Assembly (NCBI GenBank): GCA_964030475.1
Contig: CAXIPT010000001.1
Location: forward strand, 9,873,510 to 9,937,509
Length of the DNA: 64,000 nucleotides
Source of the DNA: Tethya wilhelma
Taxonomy: Eukaryota > Porifera > Demospongiae > Tethyida > Tethyidae
Direction of reading: 5' to 3'
Below, in pieces: positions 41,745 to 52,330 of the stretch. Numbering within the stretch: position 1 is the first letter of the stretch; each line of letters begins with the position of its first letter. The notes below the pieces were generated by a model. It was not told where the DNA came from. It saw only the letters and a list, made by a program, of their open reading frames with translations, and did no database searches. A program made the translations under genes and the position numbers.

Positions 41745-43015
41745 ATCTAGCCAGGATTTTCCAGTGTGAAGCACTGGAAAATTTTTAGGTGCCACGGCCA
41801 CTAATAATCAATTAACGTGATTATGATAATTAATGACAAATACAAGAGTACTCTTCGTGGCCGTTCTGCTGGAGATGCATCGACTTTCTGGCCAAGAGTA
41901 ACAGCGAGTATAATGCCATGTTTTTGTGTTTAGCATCAATGTTCTCACGTACACCTTTAAGAGCTGACACAACCATACTAACTTCAGTATATGCTTGACA
42001 GATGTCATTTGCTCTCTTCTGAAGAGATGTTGTAATGCCTCTGGTATAATGGAGACATTCTTTGGTCACAACAAAGAGATCAAAAAGTGAAATTTTGTGA
42101 TGGAAATCTCTGCTGCTCTACATGACTCTGCATTCCATCCATTACAAGCACTGATGACGTCAAGAGATTTGACATCTGCTGGGTAGAGGTCAAAAAATAA
42201 CTTCAAAGCATCTATTCATGCTACTCACCATACCTTGCACATGCCGACTAATTTTTTTAGCTCCAATTGACTGAATATCAGCTCTTGTTGGCGTTTCGGA
42301 GAATTTGAAAAAAATAAACAAATCTCAACCATTGTGCTCATCATGTTTTGATCAGACAAGCAGCTACAACATAAAGATTAAGGCTATGAGAAGTACAGTA
42401 AACGTATACGTACACTGCTTGTGCCTGGACAGAGCTGCAGCTTACCTGTCGTGTTTGTTACCAGCTCCATTGTCCGCGGATATGATCAGAGTCAAGACCG
42501 TACTCTCAAATTGCTGCTAGAATTTTCTCTTCTATGGCTACACCTGTAGTACCGGTGTCACAGAGAATGAAATCAACAAATTCCTCTGTGGATTGAATTG
42601 GCTTCATCCACAAACCAGAGAATTAGAGGGAGTTGTTCCTTGTTTGAAGCATCGGCTGCTTCATCAGCACAAATTGAAAAGGATTTGGCACTTTTTACTT
42701 CATCGATGATTTGCTGCCTGATCCACTCCCCTGTACAAGATATGAGGTCATTCTGGATTTGTGGCGAGATATACTGAGTATTGTGTGGCATAGACTTGAA
42801 ATGGTCTTTCAAAACTGAAACACCTGCATCTATTCGGAAATTCAACAGTGTGCAGAAGTTACCCAGATTCATGTCTGGTCCAGCATCAGACTGTTCACGA
42901 TGGTGCTTTTCACAAAGCACAATTGTCTTCAAAATGGACAGCATCTTCTCTCAGTTTCATTGAACTTAAACAAGAAGCCTGGTCTTGTATCTGTTGGTTC
43001 CATACAATCTTGCAC
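41745..43015 (-). pseudogene. hAT transposase relic, copy 3 (eroded)
   Basis: Minus-strand blocks match the hAT copy at 44045-46901 in order: MLSILKTIVLCEKHHREQSD, then HFKSMPHNTQYISPQIQNDL, SFSICADEAADASNKEQLPL (the first catalytic Asp region) and, in other frames, pieces of the later core up to TWH...GQK. The C-terminal dimerisation region with the catalytic Glu is absent. Frames change repeatedly, so it is dead. The left edge retains a degraded terminal repeat (TAGCCAGGATTTTCCAGTG). Confidence 0.75.
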
Positions 43016-43154
43016 TAAATTTGAAGTTTTTCCATCAATAATGGGGAAAAGAATGTACTCTTCTCTTCCTTAGCATTAACATGGGGAAAAAGTATGTGGG
43101 TTTTGTCCCTTTCTAAACCATGGGGAAAAAGAGTGCATTATTGCTATTGTTGAA

Positions 43155-43239
43155 CAAGTACAAAAAACATTGGAAATGTAATGAGACACAGGAATGGCTA
43201 AATCGTAAAAAGAACGCAAACAAGATGGAATGGCTGTTA
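43155..43239 (+). repeat. Foldback module C, left arm only, cut at an N
   Basis: The left arm reads to AACAAGATGGAATGGCTGTTA and stops at the N at 43240. The right arm is missing, probably because the assembly broke in the hairpin. Confidence 0.8.
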
Positions 43240-43240
43240 N
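43240..43240. other. Single-N assembly join
   Basis: It separates half of a foldback repeat from unrelated GC-richer sequence. Confidence 0.75.
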
Positions 43241-43273
43241 TTGTCCATGTTTAAAATTTCACGTCCGCCATTT

Positions 43274-43368
43274 TTCTGGCCGGGCCCCGCCCCTTTTATA
43301 CCCCCGCCTCTCGTTTAAACTATGAATAATTAATTAGGCAGAAACCTTAGAAGGTTGCTATAGCAACC
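43274..43368. promoter_or_regulatory. GC-box/TATA-like cluster and a perfect X-box palindrome
   Basis: CCCCGCCCC at 43285-43293 (GC box) is followed at once by TTTTATA. At 43353-43368 lies the perfect palindrome GGTTGCTATAGCAACC, which fits the RFX X-box half-site pattern. No gene is recognised downstream (a 106-codon frame at 43404-43724 has no motif), so promoter function is conjecture. Confidence 0.3.
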
Positions 43369-43767
43369 AAACTTTTTCAGGAGATAACTATCATCATGAT
43401 TGATTGGGGTTACCGCTGATCGTATTGCTGATAAGATATAGCCGAGAAGGAGAGAAAGGCTGGTGTGCATTATATGGAAAAAGCTGCATATCTTTCATCA
43501 AGATCAGTATTTCTGAACCTCAATTAAGATTTAGGCATATATTGATGAAAAAAATATTTATACAAAAAATGTTTACCATAGCAACAGGAGAACATTTCCG
43601 CTTAATTAATTATTCATTTTTTGCTGATTCAGCAAATATGCAACAGTCACATGACCAACTTTTGACTGAAGGATGTTTGAAATATTCTGAAGAATCTATA
43701 CCTACGTTTCCATGGTTAGTTTAAAAGTTATGACCATTCCAAATATTGATGAAATTATTTTACAGTA

Positions 43768-44044
43768 CAGTACGGTAGTACTGGGTACACAGGAATGGCA
43801 CGGATGGCCCATTAGCGCAATACAAATATTCACGCGAATAACTCGGAAAAACTGAGCGCTTAGAACTAAAAGGCTTCTTAAGCTACTATTTAGCTCTTTC
43901 TCTTTCTAATGAGCCCAAAAATATGGTCTAAAACCATCGCTAAAGTAACAAACACAAATATGTCAAACCTCCAATTTTTTCCATCTTCTTCTTCTTTTTC
44001 TATCTTGGCTCAACTTTTCTCAGAGACTATTGACTTTAGAAGCT
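43768..44044 (+). repeat. Modular repeat, module A, left part (interrupted by a hAT)
   Basis: It starts CAGTACGGTAGTACTGGG and is broken at AAGCT (44040-44044), where the hAT element is inserted. It resumes at 46902. Confidence 0.85.
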
Positions 44045-46901
44045 CAGGGGCGTAACTAGGATTTATAGAGAGGGTTTCCGGCGCGAAGCGGCTGAAAAAT
44101 TTTAAGTTGCCACGCCCACTTCCGGTATGCATGCCCACTAATTAACAATTCACGTGATTGTGATTATAATTTTACATAAGACAGACAAAGAGTGCATAAC
44201 TGAAAATAGCAAGCAAAACAACGATGAAAAAAAGAAAAATCTACAGTTCTCTACTCATGAAAAGGATCCAAAAGCACCATTCTGCATGGGTTCCTTCTTG
44301 CAAACATGGTGATTACTTCTTGGAGGTCAATCTGCATCCCATAGTGGATGTGCATCAAGGCCAATCCACTCAGTCTGTCTTGGCCCATGGTGGATCTCAA
44401 GTAGGTCTTGAGGCGTCGGAGAACACTAACACTATGCTCACACTCACAGCTAGTTACAGGTAGGGTACAAATTAAACGTAAAATAGAATGGATATTAGGG
44501 TACATGTTCTTGCTTGCATAGGCCAAAGCAGCAGCTGGGGAGTCAGGCAATTCCTTGGAAGGGGTGGACTGCCATTTGTGCTTCCACAGTTCAAACTCTG
44601 AGTCAAGCAATCCCGGAGATGGTAAGTCATCACTATAGTTGTCGACAAGTTCCTCACTGCTACAAGTTGTTATTGTCCTATCCATTAACACAGATGGCAC
44701 GACTTTCATCCCTTCAATGGACTTCTGTTGGATTTCAGAAAATCGAGAATCCAAGTGAGACAGCAACTTGTCAAGAAAAGGAATTGAGACTGAGCGGCGA
44801 TAGTACTCCTCAGGTGTGTTGTTTCTACCTCGTTGAACAGTACATCTTCGTGGCAGTTCTGGTGGAGATGCATTGACTTTCTGGCCAAGAGTAACAGCTG
44901 TATCGTGCCATATTGCATCAATGTTCTCACGTACCCTTTAAGAGCTGATACAACCGTACTAACTTCAGCATATGCTTGACAGATGTCGTTTGCTCTCTTC
45001 TGAAGATGCCTCTGGTATAATGGAGACATTCCTTGGTCACAACAAAAGAAATGAGAAAGTGAAATTTTGTGATGGAGATCATAAGACTCTCTGCTGCTCG
45101 ACATGACTCTGAATTCCATCCATTACCAGCACTGATGACCTCAAAAGTTTTGACAACTGCTGGGTAGAGGTCAAAAAATAACTCCAAAGCATCTATTCGC
45201 GCTACCCATCGTGTCTTACACATACTGACTAATTTTTTAGCTCGGACACCCCCAATCAACTGAATATGCTTTTCCAGCTCTTGTTGACGTTTCGGAGAAT
45301 TTGAAAAAAACAGACAAATCTCAACCATTGTGCTCATCATGTTTTGAACAGACTGAACACCACAAGCAGCTACAACACAAAGATTAAGGCTATGAGAAGC
45401 ACAGTGAACGTACACTGCTTTTGGACAACTTGCCTGGACAGTAGCTGCAGCTCCTCGATATTTCCCTGCCATGTTACCGGCTCCATCGTAGGCTTGTCCG
45501 CGGATATGATCGGAGTTGAGACCGTACTCTTTAAGTGCTGTTAGAAGCTTCTCTGCTATGGCTATACCTGTAGTGCCAGTGTCACATAGAATGAAATCAA
45601 CAAATTCCTCTCGGATTGAATTGGTTTCATCCACAAACCGAAGAATTAGAGGGAGTTGTTCTTTATTTGAAGCATCGGCTGTTTCATCAGCACAAATTGA
45701 AAAGAATTTGGCACTCTTGACTTCATCGATGATTTGCTGCCTGATCCACTCGCCTGTACAAGATATGAGGTCATTCTGGATTTTTGGCGAGATATACTGA
45801 GCATTGTGTGGCATGGACTTGAAATGGTCTTTTAAAACCGAATCACCTGCATCTATTTGAATGCCCGGAAGTTACCTGGATTATCACCTGCATCTATTCG
45901 AAAATTCAACAATGCCCGGAAGTTACCTGGATTGGTGTCTGGTCCAGCATCAACCTGTTCACGGTGGCCCCGGAGTGAAATGTTTTGCTTTCCACAAAAC
46001 ACAATAGTCTTCAAAATGGACAGCATTTTCTCTCGGTTTTGTTGAACTCGAACAGAAGCCTGGTCTTGCATCTGTTGATGCAGAGTGAGAGCTCAGCTCC
46101 CTTCTCCATACGACTAACAAAATCAACAACTACCTGGCTCGCAAGCTTATGAGATGGTGAATCATTGTGCTCCTTGAGGGTTAGCTTCGCACGAGTGAAG
46201 TTGATCATTGGCCAAATTGGTGTCTGGCAAACAAAACACAGTTGACACAAAAACCACAATTACAAGACTCAGAGTACGAAAGCCAAGGAAACTGCCTAAG
46301 CCAGGTGTGCTGGAATGAACGCTTCTTGCCATACTCCTCTTTGGATTTATACTTGTAAGTGGTGTCTGGTCTACATGCATTTCTGATAAGCCACAGCTTG
46401 TCTTCATCTGACAAACTCTTAACTTTATCAGTACCTACATCATTTCTACAGAATGTAGTGGGATCTACTTCTCTGGAATGAGATTGAGGTACCTGTGGTG
46501 ACTTTGGTGGTTGGCTCTGTGGTGGAGAATCAGCTGGCTGCTTGCTCATGATTACTTCCAGAAGGTGCTGAATCTCCTTCATTGTGACTAATCTTGGCTC
46601 TCTTGTGTGTAGACTGGCTAGAACTTAAACTTGGAGTAGGAACAAATCCAAAACAACTCAAGCGTTTCATTTTGCTGCAGTTAACTCATTAAACCATGTA
46701 CACGTGGTCAGCTACGCAAGCGCTAACACAAACCACAAGCCAATGCAAACGCGCTATGCAACCGGAAGCAATTCAAGTAGAATCAGGGGGTGGGGCTCAG
46801 CACACTATACTCGCACGTGCGCGTTGGAGAGCTGGTTGCCCCACCTTCTGAACTGAAAGGGGGTTTCCGGGCAACGAGGAAACAACATAGGTACGCGCCT
46901 G
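44045..46901 (-). mobile_element. 2.86-kb hAT transposon, copy 1, with both ends and a 5-bp duplication
   Basis: The left end CAGGGGCGTAACTAGG and the right end read on the other strand as CAGGCGCGTACCTATG are inverted (11 of the first 13 bases match). AAGCT flanks both sides (44040-44044 and 46902-46906); the uninterrupted module A reads TTAGAAGCTGATTC, confirming a 5-bp duplication. It contains one minus-strand transposase gene, now broken. Confidence 0.85.
44251..46660 (-). pseudogene. hAT transposase with TTF-type zinc finger, copy 1
   Basis: N-terminus: a Pro/Ser/Gln-rich lead (SKQPADSPPQSQPPKSPQVP), then a TTF-type finger (FQHTWLRQFPWLSYSESCNC, GFCVNCVLFA). Core: FFSICADETADASNKEQLPL (first Asp), GQAYDGAGNMAGKYRG (second Asp region), VHCASHSLNLCV, CKTRWVARIDALELFF. 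C-terminus: the dimerisation region with SCECEHSVSVLRRLKTYLRS, where the Glu of the CECE run is catalytic. The layout matches ZMYM1-like hAT proteins of animals. Lesions: frameshifts near 46205, 46080 and 44995, and a tandem duplication of about 50 bp at 45846-45937. Such enzymes cut and paste elements with 5-8-bp duplications. This copy is inactive, but the reading frames are long and the decay is recent. Confidence 0.85.
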
Positions 46902-47700
46902 AAGCTGATTCTTAAACGAACGAACTTGGTTTCTTCCGGTACAGTCGCTTTTGCCATCGGTTTTTAGCGCCTCTCATTGAGTAGCTAGATACAAGGCAAA
47001 AAGCGCCTCCTCCATATATATGGCCGCCATTAATTTCTACACTCATGCATAATTCATTAGCTTCTAGAAAATTCGAATTGACGACCCTTTCCACACACAA
47101 AAGTGTGCGTTATTTGGAATTAAATGCACTGACGTTGCCTGGAATTATTTTGTGATACCCGTACCTCGTTGCTCTTCTTAAGAGATGAATCAGGACTTTG
47201 ATTATCATAACATATAGAAAGGCAAGTAATTTATAAATCTTATGATACAGCTCCTGCCTCCAAATGACTGAGATATATGTTTCACTTCAGTATCAAGCAG
47301 GCTACACAACTTCCCAGCTCAGCAGCCCACTGCTGGCTCAGTGAGTCTGGCTTGCCAGACTACTAGCTCAGTAGCTAGCTACACACACCAACTCAAATGT
47401 AATTTGTAGAATTATGGAAAAATGAGAACAAACAAGTAAAAAAAACATTGGAAATGTAATGGGACACAGGAATGGCTTAATCGTAAAAAGAACGCAAACA
47501 AGATGGAATGGCTGTTAGAGTGTGTAAGGAATTCTTCCTGTGGGCAAAATGAGAGACTCAATAAGGAGACTGTTAAATGCAGCCCATACAGGAAGAATTC
47601 TGCTCACACTCTAACAGCCATTCCATCTTGTTTGTGTTTTTTTTTTACGATTTAGCCATTCCTGTGTCCCATTACATTTCCAATGTTTTTTTTACTTGTA
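46902..47700 (+). repeat. Modular repeat: rest of A, then B and foldback C
   Basis: Module A resumes at AAGCTGATTCTT and ends TTATTTGGAAT at 47120. B follows to about 47403, then a near-perfect foldback C at 47404-47700 with arms of about 100 bp. This is the most complete A-B-C unit once the hAT is set aside, about 1.07 kb in total. Confidence 0.85.
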
Positions 47701-48483
47701 CATTATAAGGTATGCTGTTGAGCCAGGCGTTAAGTACACAGAGAATAAGGAAACTACCTCACTCGATATTGGCGAACTTTAATTTTGGCTAATGAAACAT
47801 TGAATACATCAAACGGCAAAATTAGCTTAGTAGGTACATGTATACGCCTTTGTTTTGATTTTCTTTTACTAAAGTAGATTTGACAAAGCTTTTCAAGTCA
47901 TGAAGCTAAACAACAATCAAACTAATTTTGCTGAAAGCCTTCTTGCATTAAGGAGCTTCTGGCAGGGAAAAAATATGGGAGGGGCTAATGCACTATGATA
48001 TCGCCAACGCAACTTAAGCTTTTTTTTTTTAGCCAGACAAACAAGCTTTCAAAAGCGATGCTATTGCTTTAAAGCCTAAGAATCCCTACACCTATGTAGC
48101 ATATTTTCAGGCTCATTTCATAAAGAACTGTGGAGAAAATGTCATTTTAAACCCTATGCATGATCTCTACTGATTTTTTGAGTATTTTTTTACAAATATT
48201 TTCTAAATCTTGACTACCAAACTTTTGATTAATTAACAAACAGCTTAATTCATGCTATCAGTCGATCGAAAGCACTTGCTTCTAAAAATAATTCAAAGGT
48301 CACGATATTATTGATATCTGTATCTTGATTACCTTCGTCTGAAAAGGAACATTTTTGCTGGGTGAACCTTTGATATGACTTATATACATTGATTGACTGT
48401 TTTGTTGTAGTTGGTTCATTGTATGTGGCAAGTTGTTATTAACTCTTGGTGAGCAAGGGTGTGTTATGACCGGTAGTTGTTTT
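47701..48483. other. Unassigned AT-rich sequence
   Basis: No frame or motif of note. Confidence 0.45.
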
Positions 48484-48486
48484 GTC

Positions 48487-48521
<35 letters not shown>
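48484..48521. repeat. (GT)n microsatellite next to an N
   Basis: GTCT units then about fifteen GT units, ending at the N at 48522. Confidence 0.9.
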
Positions 48522-48522
48522 N
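48522..48522. other. Single-N assembly join
   Basis: The sequence jumps from a GT microsatellite into the middle of a hAT coding sequence. Confidence 0.8.
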
Positions 48523-48523
48523 G

Positions 48524-50057
48524 AATGTCTCCATTATACCAGAGGCATCACAACATCTCTTCAGAAGAGAGCAAATGACATCTGTCAAGCATATGCTGAA
48601 GTTAGTACAGTTGTATCAGTTCTTAAAGGTGTACATGAGAACATTGATGCTAAACACAAAACATGGCATGATGCAGCTGTGGCACTTGGCCAGAAAGTCA
48701 ATGCATCTCCACCAGAACTGCCACGAAGACGTGCTATTCAACGAGGCAGAAACAACACACCTGAGGAGTACTATCGCCGCTCAGTCTCGATTCCATTTCT
48801 TGACAAGTTGCTGTCTCACTTGGATTCTCGATTTTCAGAAATCCAACAGAAGGTCGTGCCATCTGTGTTAATGGATAGGACAATAACAACTTGTAGCAGT
48901 GAGGAACTTATGGACAACTATAGTGACGACCTACCATCTCCTGGATCACTTGACTCAGAGTTTGAACTGTGGAAGCACAAATGGCAGTCCACCCCTTCCA
49001 AAGAATTGCCTGACTCCCCAGCTGCTGCTTTGGCCTAAGTTTTGTAACGTTTCGCCTACAGTCATTTCGCCTACATATCAATTCGCCTACACTACCGGAA
49101 GTGAAGCAATTACATAATTTAGTTGATGCGCATAATACAAAAAACGCCAATCATAATACTGCTATGTAGCTACGCCCTTTTCTTTTTTATTTACTAAGAC
49201 AGCTAAAGAAAGAACTTGCTTCTTTCAGGATTTTGATAGCTTATTGAAGGCTCATTGAAGGCTCATTGCAAGCTTCAAGCTTACATGCAAAAAGGCTGTG
49301 GAGAAAACTTAGCCTAAGTGCTCTACAAAGGAGTAGTATAAGCAAATTGATTTTGCCGTTCGTCTAAAGCTTTTTTCCACAGCTTGGTAGCCTAACTATT
49401 AAAAGCTATGCCATTGCTGCTTAGTCTAGCTATCCCTGCATCTACCTAGCAAGTTTTAAGCTTACACACAAGAAGACTATGACAAAAACTTGGCTCTAAT
49501 CCTCTGTGATCACGATCGTGCGACGATTGTGATTGTCAATTGTTTGGCAGTCAGAAAAGGGTACTCTTTAAAAAAATTTTCTAGTCACTGGTTGCTTTAG
49601 AGTGTAAGAACACTGCTTGACTTTATTTCTCTAGTCCTTAGGCCCAGGGCTTTGTCTTTGTGCATTCACCACACGCATAATGCGCCTCCACTTGAAAACG
49701 TGTAGGCAAATTGATACTTGGACTTCCGGTAGGTGTAACGTAACTTAGGCGAAATGACTGTAGGCGAAACGTTACCAAACCTTGGCCTATGCAAGCAAAA
49801 ACATGTACCCTAATATTCATTCTATTCTATGTTTAATTTGTACCCTACCTGTAACTAGTTGTGAGTGTGAGCTTAGTGTTAGTGTTCTCCGTCGCCTCAA
49901 GACCTACTTGAGATCCACCATGGGCCAAGACAGACTGAGTGGATTGGCTTTGATGCACATTCACTATGGGATGCAGATTGACCTCCAAGAAGTAATCACC
50001 ATGTTTGCAAGAAGGAACCCACGTAGAATGGTGCTTTTGGATCCTTTTCACGAGTAG
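48524..50057 (+). pseudogene. hAT transposase C-terminal half, copy 2, interrupted by a MITE
   Basis: After the N the frame reads ECLHYTRGITTSLQKRANDI, NVDAKHKTWHDAAVALGQ-type sequence, NNTPEEYYRRSVSIPFLDKL and FELWKHKWQSTPSKELPDSP, up to AAALA at the MITE boundary. It resumes after the MITE at 49790 with ASKNMYPNIHSILCLICTLP and the catalytic-Glu block SCECELSVSVLRRLKTYLRS, ending MVLLDPFHE and TAG. On each side of the MITE the frame is open without stops, unlike copy 1, so this copy was in better condition before the insertion. Compared with copy 1 it lacks the short segment SIEGMK before VVPSVLMD. The N-terminal finger and the Asp residues are missing. Confidence 0.8.
49038..49781. mobile_element. 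744-bp MITE, TTGGCCTA target duplication
   Basis: The left end AGTTTTGTAACGTTTCGCCT and the right end on the other strand GGTTTGGTAACGTTTCGCCT are nearly identical for about 34 bp, including CTACAGTCATTTCGCCTA. TTGGCCTA is duplicated (49030-49037 and 49782-49789). No transposase inside. A degraded relative lies at 51230-51840. Confidence 0.9.
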
Positions 50058-50250
50058 AGAACTGTAGAATATTCTTTTTTTCCTTGTTATTTGCTTGCCG
50101 TTTTCGCTTCATACATGTATTTGTCATTACAATCACAATCATGTGGATCACTAATTAGTGGGCGTGTACACCAGAAGTGGGTGTGGCACCTAAAATTTTT
50201 CCAGCGCTTTGCGCCGGAAAGCCTCTCTAAAAATCCTAGCTACGCCCCTG

Positions 50251-50335
50251 GCTTTCAAGAGCTCAGTTTTTACAGAGTTATCTGAATGAATACATTTGTA
50301 TTACACTATAATGGGCCATCAATGTCATTCCTATG
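50251..50335 (-). repeat. Module A fragment, minus strand
   Basis: GAGCTCAGTTTTTACAGAGT to ATGGGCCATCAATGTCATTC corresponds to the inverted module A start. Confidence 0.65.
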
Positions 50336-50399
50336 CACAAATAACTTGGCCTACCAAAAGCTGTGCTAACAACTAGGTTGGTATGATAGATAGCTCAGT

Positions 50400-50790
50400 A
50401 TTGATACAGGAAAACATCTGATGATGATCTTAAAGAGGCTGGATTACTGTCACTAGGAATACCATGGAGAATAGGCAAAACGTCTCCTATGATCTTTTTG
50501 ATGGGTTGTTCTCTGTGACTGCAATGCCTTCCTGACATTCTTAATCAGCAATCTTGCTGCAATGAGATTTGCTATAGCTTCACTTACTTCTGCATCTCCA
50601 CTTGTGGCTAGTTTGTGACATCAATGGTTCAAGAAGTTCTGAAATCAGCTTGTCAAAGTGATCTCTTGACAAAGTACCAGGTGGAGTTTTTTTGGTCACT
50701 TCGAATAAGTTAAGATGGGGTTTTGCAATGTTCAACACCAATCTTGGGATATTGTTTCTTCAGAGCATATAAGGAGCAAGAGTTTAGGGG
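50400..50790 (-). pseudogene. Unrecognised minus-strand coding relic
   Basis: Reading the minus strand from about 50760: NIPRLVLNIAKPHLNLFEVT, KKTPPGTLSRDHFDKLISEL, LEPLMSQTSHK; then in another frame GDAEVSEAIANLIAARLLIK and NVRKALQSQR. The residues look like a helical protein, and the two frames join plausibly at one indel. I cannot assign a family. It is too broken to be functional. Confidence 0.3.
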
Positions 50791-51229
50791 GTGCTAAAAC
50801 TCCGCGCACATAGCACATGGAAAATTCTTTTGGGTCATGTCTGAACTGGTGAATGCTTTCCATCGACCTAGCACTGTTCTGAAGTTTGTTCATTAGGAGC
50901 TATGACAAGAATGAGCTTGGAAATTAGTTTCAAAGTACAAACAAGTAATGCTTGATTTCTTATTAACAAATGCAAAATTAGCGTTTTTTTGTGCTTCTGG
51001 TCAGCAGCAAAGGGGGTGCTCAAGCACCCCCCCTGGCTATCAGCCCCTGGGGGGGTGAAGCTAAATTCATGAATAGTCAACACTTAGATGTCACAACACA
51101 TTGACACACGATCAACATGTTCCCACAAGAACTTTGGCCTTGGTGTTACTTTCTAAATAGTGCACAGTAATATATGTCTTCCATTAGAATTTTCATTTAA
51201 AACATTTAATGCTTTCCCACATGAAATTA
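50791..51229. other. Degraded element end; otherwise unassigned
   Basis: AAGGGGGTGCTCAAGCACCC followed by CCCCTGGCTATCAGCCCCTG near 51010-51050 resembles the right end of the G-rich hAT-type MITE at 12964. A possible left end, TTTAGGGGGTGCTAAAACTC, is near 50783. No duplication could be verified. Confidence 0.4.
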
Positions 51230-51840
51230 ATTGATGCTGTAAGATGTGACATTACTCGCATAATACAAAAAACGCCAATCACAATATATAACTACACCGT
51301 TTTCTTTTTTATTACAAAGACAGCTCAAGAACTTGCTTCTTTCAGGCTTTTGATAGGCTCATTGCAAGCTTTAAGCTTACATGTAGAAAGTGTGTGGCTA
51401 TACAAGTGACCTACGAAGGAGTAGTATGAGCAAATGGATTTTGCTCTTCGTCTAAGACTTTCTGATTTTACTTTGAGCCCTCTGAGTCACAATTAACCTT
51501 GACTCGTAATCTCATCAACAAACAAGCTATAATTTCTTATAAGAGGACTGTACTTGGCTCTAATTCCCAGTGATCATGATCACACGACGATCGAGATTGT
51601 CAGTGGTTTGGCACTCAGAAATGGGTGATCTTTACAAACTTTTCCAGGCACAGCTGGTTGCCTTACACTGGTTGACTTTAAAACTCCATTTCTCCAGTGC
51701 TTAGGCCCAGGGCCTTGTTTGCCACATGCATCACGATTTTAATGTGCCTCCACTTGAAAACGCGTAGGCAAATTGATACTTGGACTTCCGATAGGCGTAA
51801 CATAAAATGACTGTAGGCAAAATGTTACCAAACCCTTCGG
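51230..51840. mobile_element. Decayed copy of the 744-bp MITE
   Basis: It shares ATTACTCGCATAATACAAAA, ACAGCTCAAGAACTTGCTTC, TTTAAGCTTACATGTAG and the right-end phrase AAATGACTGTAGGCAAAATG with 49038-49781. The left end is missing. Confidence 0.7.
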
Positions 51841-52159
51841 GGTGTATGTTTATCAGATGTACTGTTAGACGAGAGATCAGCATGGGAAGCACTTGAAAGC
51901 TTTTGTGTGGCGGGAGAGTTTGTCGTTTTGCCTGAAAATACATGTTTAATGTCAAAGTAAAGGACTATATCCTATATAGGCATGGATGTGTTTAATAGTC
52001 ATGTGTATCTTCATTATCTCCATTTATCATCGTAATGATATTGACCAAGTAAATCTTGTCTCTTAATTACATGTTTCAAGTAAGTCACTACATTTGACTA
52101 TGAAGTTATTAAAAAGTGTATAAATGTGACTACAACAATGTTTATTTGTTCATTTATAT
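51841..52159. other. Unassigned
   Basis: AT-rich; no frame of interest. Confidence 0.45.
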
Positions 52160-52330
52160 ACCGTATACCTAGAAATTTTGTGATGAGAATAAATTTTGCT
52201 GTTTTTGTCAGCGATCCTCAAAAATTTTACTAGCAAAATTTTCAAGATCGTAATACAATATATATGTGGAGCTGCTCGATATAAAATTGCAAAAAATTTA
52301 GCGATCACCTTTCCTCGGTAGATGTTCAAG
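52160..52330. repeat. AT-rich repeat, AGAAATTTTG family
   Basis: ACCGTATACCTAGAAATTTT begins the block, and GCGATCCTCAAAAATTTTAC and GAGCTGCTCGATATAAAATT follow. It resembles 35283-35393 inverted. Confidence 0.55.

Larger units (their letters stand above)
48523..50250 (+). mobile_element. hAT transposon copy 2, 3' part, split by a MITE
   Basis: Same family as copy 1, opposite orientation. The right end CTAGCTACGCCCCTG finishes at 50250 and is followed by module A sequence (minus). The left part is lost at the N. A 744-bp MITE sits at 49038-49781. Confidence 0.85.

Noticed and set aside
48433..48521. Protein start upstream of the N joined to the hAT frame
   Set aside because: The upstream part is microsatellite-derived and the join crosses an N; it is not a real N-terminus.
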